A stretch of DNA of 10,134 nucleotides from an uncultured Clostridia bacterium (GTDB lineage Bacteria; Bacillota; Clostridia; TANB77; CAG-508), in assembly GCA_949746285.1 (NCBI GenBank), contig CATJZH010000149.1, forward strand, positions 1-10,134, in the 5' to 3' direction. This document shows, in pieces, positions 5,432 to 10,134 of this stretch. Position 1 is the stretch's first letter; each line of letters opens with the position of its first letter. The notes under the pieces are model-generated. The model ran no database searches. It had not been told where the DNA came from and saw only the letters and a list, made by a program, of their open reading frames with translations. A program made the position numbers and the translations under genes.

Positions 5432-7177
5432 TTAATTATCTAATTTATATTTTTCTCTTTCTATATATGATGTATGTAATAATTCATGAGATTTATGTCC
5501 TCCTGGCTGACCTAAGTATTCCTCATAAATCTTTTTAAGAACTGGATTTTCATGAGATTTTCTTATAGTACTTTTTTCATCAATTGTATATAATGCATTT
5601 GCCCTTTTAGCTCTTATATCAATATTTGCTCTTTCTTTTGAAGTTCTAATTGGTTGACCACCACCCATTACACATCCCCCTGGACATGCCATTATTTCTA
5701 CAAACTGGTAATCAGCTTTTCCTTCTTTAATTTCATTCATTATAATTTGAGCATTTTTTAATCCTGAAGCTACTACTACTTTAACTTCTGTTCCATTCAT
5801 ATTTAAAGTTGCTCTTTTTATTCCCTTTTGTCCCCTTATTTCTTCATATTCTAGCTTTTCAAAATGATTTCCTGTAACTTTTTCTTGTACAGTTCTTAAT
5901 GCAGCTTCCATAACACCACCTGTTGTTCCAAATATTGCAGCTGCTCCTGTAGCTTCTCCCATAGGATCATCAAATTCAGCATCTTCTAAATTTACAAAAT
6001 CTATATGAGCTTGTTTAATCATTCTAGCAAGTTCTCTTGTTGTAATAACACTATCTACATCATCATACCCTGCACCTTGCATATCATCTCTTGTTCTTTC
6101 AAATTTCTTAGCTATACAAGGCATAACAGAAACTACAAATATTTTACTTGGATCTATATTCATTTTTTCTGCATAATATGATTTTATAAGTGCTCCAAAC
6201 ATTTGATGTGGTGATTTACAAGTTGATAAATTTGGTATTAATTCTGGATAATTTAATTCCATATACCTAACCCATCCAGGACTACAAGATGTAATCATTG
6301 GAAGTGTTCCTGAATTTTGGAATCTACTTAAAAATTCATTTCCTTCTTCAACAATAGTAAAATCTGCTCCTGTATTTGTATCAAATACTTTATCAAATCC
6401 CATTTGTTTTAAACTAGAAACCATTTTTCCTTGTACATTAGTTCCTATTTCCATTCCGAATTCTTCACCTAATGCCACTCTAACTGCTGGTGCAGTTTGT
6501 ACAACAACATATTTATCTTCATCTTTTAATGCATTCCATACTGCTACTGTTCCATCTTTTTCTTTTAATGCACCTACTGGGCAAGCTTCTATACATTGTC
6601 CACAAAATGTGCAATTTACATCATTTAAACTTTTATTTTTATATGTAGAAACTGTTGACTGGAATCCTCTTTCAGTACAGTCTATTGCACCTATTCCTTG
6701 AACTTTTTTACAAGTTGCTACACATCTTCTACACAAAATACATTTATTAAAATCTCTAACAATTGCAGGAGAAATATCATCTATTTCATGTCTATTTCTT
6801 TCTCCTTGATATTTAATTTCATCAACATAAAATTCTTGTGCTAATTTTTGTAATTCACAGGTACCATTTCTAGTACAAGTTAGACATTCTCTATCATGGT
6901 TTGATAAAATTAGATCTAATACTATTCTTCTAGCTTCAATAACTGCTGGTGTGTTAGTTTTTACTACCATTCCCTCTTCAACTTTTTGAATACAAGATGT
7001 TGCAAATCCACGTCTACCTTCAACTTCTACAACACACATTCTGCAGTCACCAATTTCATTTACATCTTTTAAGAAACATAGAGTAGGAATATCTATATTT
7101 ATTTTTTTAGCAGCTTCTAAAATAGTAGTTCCTTCTTCAACTTCAACATTTCTACCGTTTATAGTTAAGTTAACCAT
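5432..7177 (-). CDS. hydA: [FeFe] hydrogenase catalytic subunit HydA (NAD-linked, trimeric type)
   Basis: HydA makes or oxidises H2 at the H-cluster in the cytoplasm. With HydB and HydC the enzyme can couple ferredoxin and NAD(H) oxidoreduction to H2. The 581 residues show in order: a [2Fe-2S] domain (C34, C45, C48, C62); a His-Cys [4Fe-4S] site (H94, C98, C101, C107); two [4Fe-4S] ferredoxin motifs (C146/149/152/156 and C189/192/195/199); the H-cluster domain with L1 TSCSPGW (296-302), L2 MPCIAKKFE (352-360) and L3 MACPGGC (496-502); and a small-subunit-like tail (about 525-575). L1 has Ser299 where Clostridium pasteurianum CpI has the ligand Cys300. The other three cluster Cys (354, 498, 502) are present. 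Length is close to CpI (574). The extra C-terminal [2Fe-2S] domain of Thermotoga maritima HydA is absent. The ATG follows AGGAGG (7183-7188) at 5 bases. It is the last gene of hydCBA, 143 bases after hydB. Confidence 0.95.
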   Translation of the reverse strand: MVNLTINGRNVEVEEGTTILEAAKKINIDIPTLCFLKDVNEIGDCRMCVVEVEGRRGFATSCIQKVEEGMVVKTNTPAVIEARRIVLDLILSNHDRECLTCTRNGTCELQKLAQEFYVDEIKYQGERNRHEIDDISPAIVRDFNKCILCRRCVATCKKVQGIGAIDCTERGFQSTVSTYKNKSLNDVNCTFCGQCIEACPVGALKEKDGTVAVWNALKDEDKYVVVQTAPAVRVALGEEFGMEIGTNVQGKMVSSLKQMGFDKVFDTNTGADFTIVEEGNEFLSRFQNSGTLPMITSCSPGWVRYMELNYPELIPNLSTCKSPHQMFGALIKSYYAEKMNIDPSKIFVVSVMPCIAKKFERTRDDMQGAGYDDVDSVITTRELARMIKQAHIDFVNLEDAEFDDPMGEATGAAAIFGTTGGVMEAALRTVQEKVTGNHFEKLEYEEIRGQKGIKRATLNMNGTEVKVVVASGLKNAQIIMNEIKEGKADYQFVEIMACPGGCVMGGGQPIRTSKERANIDIRAKRANALYTIDEKSTIRKSHENPVLKKIYEEYLGQPGGHKSHELLHTSYIEREKYKLDN

Positions 7178-7201
7178 ACTAACCTCCTAATAAATTTAGT
7201 A

Positions 7202-7320
7202 TTTGGAAAATAAACACGCATTGCTAGGCGTGTAATTTTATAATTAATGAGACATACCCTTGTACTTTGACTTAATTATAAATTTACAACAACGACGCAA
7301 GACAAAGTTTATTTTTCAAA
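7202..7320 (-). other. Nested inverted-repeat element in the hydB-hydA spacer (structured RNA or small mobile element)
   Basis: Three stems fill this 119-base stretch. The outer arms 7202-7215 and 7307-7320 match at 13 of 14 positions and abut the hydB stop codon. The inner arms 7233-7247 and 7272-7286 match at 14 of 15 and enclose a 24-base loop (7248-7271). A third perfect 6-bp stem, ACACGC/GCGTGT (7214-7219 and 7228-7233), has an 8-base loop. In the transcript this third hairpin is followed by TTTATTTT, so it resembles a terminator. It overlaps two bases of the outer stem, so the two may compete. The 20-base strand at 7287-7306 contains a GCGT that could pair with the ACGC of the small hairpin. 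The layout suggests a three-way junction or an attenuator tuning hydA relative to hydCB. A MITE-like insertion is the alternative, though no clean target duplication is visible. Confidence 0.55.
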
Positions 7321-9180
7321 TTAATTTTTGATTGCGTGGAATGGACACTTATTAATACAAGTTCCACACTTAATACATTTATCTTCATCAATAACGTGTG
7401 TTTGTTTTACCTCTCCAGAAATTGCATCAACTGGACAGTTTCTTTTACATAATCCACAGCCTTTACACAATTCTGAATCAATATGTAATTTCATTAGTGC
7501 TTTACATTCTCCAGCTCTACATTGTTTATGATCTATATGTTCTCTATATTCTTCTCTAAAATATTTTATAGTACTTAAAACTGGGTTTGGTGCAGTTTGC
7601 CCTAAACCACAAACAGAAGCTTTTTGTATATTGCTACATAATCTTTCTAATTTTTCAATGTCTCCATCTTCACCATTTCCTTCTGTTATTTTGGTTAGTA
7701 ATTCTAATAATCTTTTTGTTCCAATTCTACAAGGTGTACATTTTCCACAAGATTCATCTACAGTAAAACCTAAATAAAATTTTGCTAGGTTTACCATACA
7801 CTTTGAATCATCCATTACTATAAGTCCACCTGAACCCATCATTGAACCTATTGCTTGTAAAGATTCATAATCTATTGGGGTATCTAGATGTTCTGCTGTA
7901 ATACATCCACCAGAAGGTCCTCCAGTCTGTGCTGCTTTAAATTCTCTACCATTTGGAATTCCTCCACCTATATCAAATACTATTTCTCTTAATGTAACTC
8001 CCATTGGTACCTCAACAAGTCCTGTATTGTTTACATTTCCTCCTAAAGCAAAAACTTTAGTTCCTTTTGATTTTTCTGTTCCTATACTTGAATACCACTC
8101 AGCTCCATTTAAAATTATTTTAGTAATATTAGCATATGTTTCAACATTATTAATTAATGTTGGTTTTCCAAATAGACCTTCATTTGCTGGAAAAGGTGGT
8201 TTTAACCTAGGTTGACCTCTTCTACCTTCTATTGACTCTAAAAGTGCTGTCTCTTCTCCACAAACAAAAGCTCCTGCTCCTAATCTTACCTCTAAATCAA
8301 AATCAAATCCTGTATTCCATATATTTTTTCCTAGTATTCCATATTCTTTTGCACTATCTATAGCTTTTTGGAAACGCTTAACTGCTATTGGATATTCTGC
8401 TCTTACATAAATGTAGCCTTTATTTGCTCCTACTGCAAATCCTGCAATCATCATTGCTTCAACAACACAATGAGGATCTCCTTCTAGAATACTTCTATCC
8501 ATAAAAGCTCCTGGATCTCCTTCATCTGCATTACATACAACATATTTTTGTTCTCCTTTAGCCATTTTTGTAAATGACCATTTTTTTCCTGTTGGAAAAC
8601 CTGCTCCTCCACGTCCTCTTAATCCTGAATTTGTTATTTCTTCAATAACTTCATCAGCTGTCATATTAAATAAAACTTTTTCTAAAGCTTTATATCCATC
8701 AAAAGCTATGTATTCTTCTATATTTTCTGGGTCTATTACTCCACAGTTTTTAAGTGCTATTCTTTTTTGTTTTTTATAGAAATTAAGTTCATCTAATTGT
8801 TTTACTGTTGTGTTGTCTACATCCTTACAAAGTAATCTTTGAACAATTTCTCCATTTTGAATATGTTTTTCTATTATTTCTTCACAGTCTTCTGGTTTAA
8901 CCATTGCATAAAAAACATCTTCTGGTCTTATTATAACAATTGGTCCTTTAGCACATAAACCAAAACATCCTGTTTGAATTACTCTTACATTTTCTATATT
9001 TTTTTCTTGTATTATCTTTTTAAAATTTTCAATTATTTTAGGTGATTTAGAAGATGTACAGCCTGTACCATGACATACTAAAATATGTTTCTCATGCGTA
9101 CTAGCTCCTACGTTTACTCTTAAGTCTAACTCTTTTCTTTTTTCTTCTCTAATTTTATTAATTTCTTCTAATGTTTTCAT
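7321..9180 (-). CDS. hydB: NAD(H)- and FMN-binding hydrogenase subunit HydB (NuoF-like)
   Basis: HydB is the flavin subunit that exchanges electrons with NAD(H) and is the proposed bifurcation site of HydABC enzymes. The 619 residues contain in order: a thioredoxin-like [2Fe-2S] domain (about 31-110; C36, C41, C72, C76); the NuoF core with GRGGAGFPTGKKW (189-201) for NADH, CNADEGDPGAFMDRS (216-230) and GEETALLESIEGRRGQPR (308-325) for FMN and NADH; an SLBB-like region; and the NuoF [4Fe-4S] site (C478, C481, C484, C524). The C-terminus carries two further [4Fe-4S] motifs (C572/575/578/582 and C602/605/608/612), which complex I NuoF lacks but trimeric hydrogenase HydB proteins have. C554 and C559 may form another metal site. 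The ATG follows AGGAGG (9187-9192) at 6 bases. This site overlaps the hydC stop codon, implying translational coupling. Confidence 0.95.
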   Translation of the reverse strand: MKTLEEINKIREEKRKELDLRVNVGASTHEKHILVCHGTGCTSSKSPKIIENFKKIIQEKNIENVRVIQTGCFGLCAKGPIVIIRPEDVFYAMVKPEDCEEIIEKHIQNGEIVQRLLCKDVDNTTVKQLDELNFYKKQKRIALKNCGVIDPENIEEYIAFDGYKALEKVLFNMTADEVIEEITNSGLRGRGGAGFPTGKKWSFTKMAKGEQKYVVCNADEGDPGAFMDRSILEGDPHCVVEAMMIAGFAVGANKGYIYVRAEYPIAVKRFQKAIDSAKEYGILGKNIWNTGFDFDLEVRLGAGAFVCGEETALLESIEGRRGQPRLKPPFPANEGLFGKPTLINNVETYANITKIILNGAEWYSSIGTEKSKGTKVFALGGNVNNTGLVEVPMGVTLREIVFDIGGGIPNGREFKAAQTGGPSGGCITAEHLDTPIDYESLQAIGSMMGSGGLIVMDDSKCMVNLAKFYLGFTVDESCGKCTPCRIGTKRLLELLTKITEGNGEDGDIEKLERLCSNIQKASVCGLGQTAPNPVLSTIKYFREEYREHIDHKQCRAGECKALMKLHIDSELCKGCGLCKRNCPVDAISGEVKQTHVIDEDKCIKCGTCINKCPFHAIKN

Positions 9181-9190
9181 CGGCTTCCTC

Positions 9191-9685
9191 CTATTCTGGA
9201 TTTTCCATAATTTTATCTATAATTTCATCCATCATTTTTACAGTAGCTTTACCGTAAACTTCATCATTTACTGTAAAAACAGGAGCCAAACCACAAGCAC
9301 CTATACACCTAGTTGCTTCTAGTGAAAATTTACCATCTTTTGTTGTTTCTCCGACATCAATTCCTAGCCTTTGTTTTGCTCTTTCTAAAACTTGCTCAGA
9401 ACCTTTTACAAAACATGCTGTTCCTAAACAAACCGCTATATGATATTTTCCTTTAGGTTTTAATGTAAATCTTGAATAAAATGTAACTACTCCATAAATT
9501 TCTGCCATTGGTATATCTAAATACTCAGAAATTGCAAGCTGTGCTTTTTCTGGAACATATCCGTAGTATTCTTGAACTTCATTTAAAATCTGAATTAAAT
9601 TAGATTTATCTTGTTTGTAAGTTTCTAAAATTTCTTGCATTTTGGGATCTTTTCCATTGCAGCCTTCACACTTTTGTTTCTCCAT
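9191..9685 (-). CDS. hydC: Hydrogenase [2Fe-2S] subunit HydC (NuoE-like)
   Basis: HydC is the small thioredoxin-like [2Fe-2S] subunit of the trimeric NAD-linked [FeFe] hydrogenase and an electron partner of HydB. The 164 residues match the NuoE/24-kDa family in length and motifs: a helical N-terminal part with LIQILNEVQEYYGYVPE (30-46) and IYGVVTFYSRFTLKPKGKY (63-81), then the cluster ligands C86, C91, C127 and C131 (VCLGTACFVKG and RCIGACGLAP). An extra pair, C6 and C9 (KCEGCNG), sits at the very N-terminus, ahead of the NuoE fold. The ATG follows a strong AGGAGG (9691-9696) with 5-base spacing. It is the first gene of the operon, and its stop codon lies 10 bases before the hydB start. Confidence 0.94.
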   Translation of the reverse strand: MEKQKCEGCNGKDPKMQEILETYKQDKSNLIQILNEVQEYYGYVPEKAQLAISEYLDIPMAEIYGVVTFYSRFTLKPKGKYHIAVCLGTACFVKGSEQVLERAKQRLGIDVGETTKDGKFSLEATRCIGACGLAPVFTVNDEVYGKATVKMMDEIIDKIMENPE

Positions 9686-9756
9686 ATTTACCTCCTATAT
9701 TTTATTAAAATGAATACATTAGAAATATTTGACAAATAGAATTGGGTTTTTATTAT

Positions 9757-9780
9757 TTCCCTAAAGATTCCTTCCCTAAA
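9757..9780 (-). promoter_or_regulatory. Direct repeat TTTAGGGAA in the hydC leader
   Basis: On the minus strand TTTAGGGAA occurs twice (9772-9780 and 9757-9765) with a 15-base period, about 20 to 45 bases after the expected transcription start. Downstream is AAAAACCC (9744-9751 region), whose CCC could pair with either GGG. It could be a protein- or RNA-level control site. It is not the Rex palindrome. Function unknown. Confidence 0.3.
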
Positions 9781-9807
9781 TAAATTTTATGTATAAATTT
9801 TAATTTG

Positions 9808-9838
9808 ATTATATCATAATAAAAAATAAAAACTACAA
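9808..9838 (-). promoter_or_regulatory. Probable promoter of hydCBA
   Basis: A perfect minus-strand TATAAT (9808-9813) sits in the context TATGATATAATC. The best -35 is TTGTAG (9833-9838) at a long 19-base spacing, so the match is strong at -10 only. Transcription from about 9801 gives a leader of roughly 115 bases. Confidence 0.5.
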
Positions 9839-9963
9839 TATTTTGCATTTTTTTATAAAAAACTACACTTTTTTATTTTCTTTTTCATTTTAATATATTT
9901 TTTTCGTATTTTCTAGGTTAATTATTTCCATTTCAGAAAGTTAATTAACACTATTGATACAAA

Positions 9964-9993
9964 AAAATCTAGTTCTTAAGTGAACTAGATTTT
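9964..9993 (-). terminator. Intrinsic terminator of the gene entering from the right edge
   Basis: Perfect 12-base arms AAAATCTAGTTC (9964-9975) and GAACTAGATTTT (9982-9993) surround the loop TTAAGT. Read on the minus strand the stem is followed by a T run (complement of A bases from 9961). It lies 15 bases after the stop codon at 10009-10011 and isolates hydCBA from upstream transcription. Confidence 0.8.
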
Positions 9994-10008
9994 ACACTAT
10001 ATTTAATT

Positions 10009-10134
10009 TTAAAAAGTAAAGAAATCTTTTACTATATTAAATAAATTTATATTATTATAATCTAAAACTGTATATATAAAAATTAAAACAAATATTATAA
10101 TAATTAGTCTTGAAATTTTTTCAAATATTTTCAA
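10009..10134 (-). CDS. C-terminal 41 codons of a small membrane protein (cut by window edge)
   Basis: A minus-strand frame open at the right edge ends with TAA at 10009-10011. The visible part has one hydrophobic segment (RLIIIIFVLIFIYTVL) after a short basic stretch (LKIFEKIS) and a polar tail ending NIVKDFFTF. This arrangement suggests a single-span membrane protein or the last helix of a larger one. The start is not visible; the first codon in the window is TTG. The strong terminator just downstream supports a real gene end. No family is recognised. Confidence 0.5.
   Translation of the reverse strand: MKIFEKISRLIIIIFVLIFIYTVLDYNNINLFNIVKDFFTF

Noticed and set aside
7202..7320. Classic insertion sequence remnant
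   Set aside because: No transposase fragment and no clean target duplication beside the outer arms. Kept only as an alternative explanation for the structured element.
7328..7531. 67-codon plus-strand frame
   Set aside because: Antisense to the C-terminal ferredoxin motifs of hydB, whose reading is certain.
8027..8215. 62-codon plus-strand frame
   Set aside because: Antisense to the conserved FMN/NADH region of hydB.
9940..9949. GTTAATTAAC palindrome as a Rex (NADH-sensing) operator for hydCBA
   Set aside because: Rex sites are TTGTTAA-NNNN-TTAACAA. Here the four-base spacer and outer bases are missing, and the site is over 100 bases upstream of the -10 box.
1..10134. CRISPR array, tRNA or rRNA genes
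   Set aside because: No spaced identical repeats, cloverleaf-like segments or rRNA-like stretches were seen on either strand by eye.

Overview
The window looks like chromosome from an AT-rich, low-GC Gram-positive anaerobe, most likely a spore-forming member of the Clostridia (Bacillota). This rests on the strong A/T bias at third codon positions, AGGAGG-type ribosome binding sites, a YlbJ-type sporulation membrane protein, a trimeric NAD-linked [FeFe] hydrogenase and a surface protein of a kind common in uncultured gut Clostridia. The genus cannot be named from sequence alone. The standard genetic code is used throughout.

Layout, left to right. (1) 1-1162, minus strand: the first 387 codons of mfd (transcription-repair coupling factor), running off the left edge, with a good sigma-A promoter at 1227-1255. 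(2) 1163-1911: a divergent promoter region, an unrecognised 98-residue gene on the plus strand (1467-1763), a short structured stretch that may hold an 18-codon peptide, and a strong intrinsic terminator (1850-1885). (3) 1954-2952, plus strand: ylbJ. Its start is best placed 14 codons inside the longest open frame. (4) 2948-3141, minus strand: a 39-codon Cys-rich open frame followed by its own terminator, with a perfect 29-base hairpin just upstream. (5) 3192-5318, minus strand: a 708-residue secreted or membrane-anchored protein with seven GLUG-type beta-helix repeats. (6) 5432-9685, minus strand: hydC-hydB-hydA, the three subunits of an electron-bifurcating-type [FeFe] hydrogenase, with a promoter near 9808-9838. 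(7) 9964-10134: a terminator and the last 41 codons of a small membrane protein entering from the right edge.

The hydrogenase genes form one functional unit. HydC (NuoE-like) and HydB (NuoF-like, binding FMN and NAD(H)) exchange electrons with NAD(H). HydA carries an electron relay and the H-cluster, where H2 is made or oxidised. hydC and hydB are translationally coupled. hydB and hydA are separated by a 143-base spacer almost wholly filled by a nested inverted-repeat element.

No complete new defence or mobile system is visible. The best candidates for undescribed biology are the structured element between hydB and hydA, the Cys-rich mini-gene framed by two hairpins, the orphan 98-residue gene flanked by a 10-base inverted repeat, and the Ser-for-Cys change in the H-cluster L1 motif.
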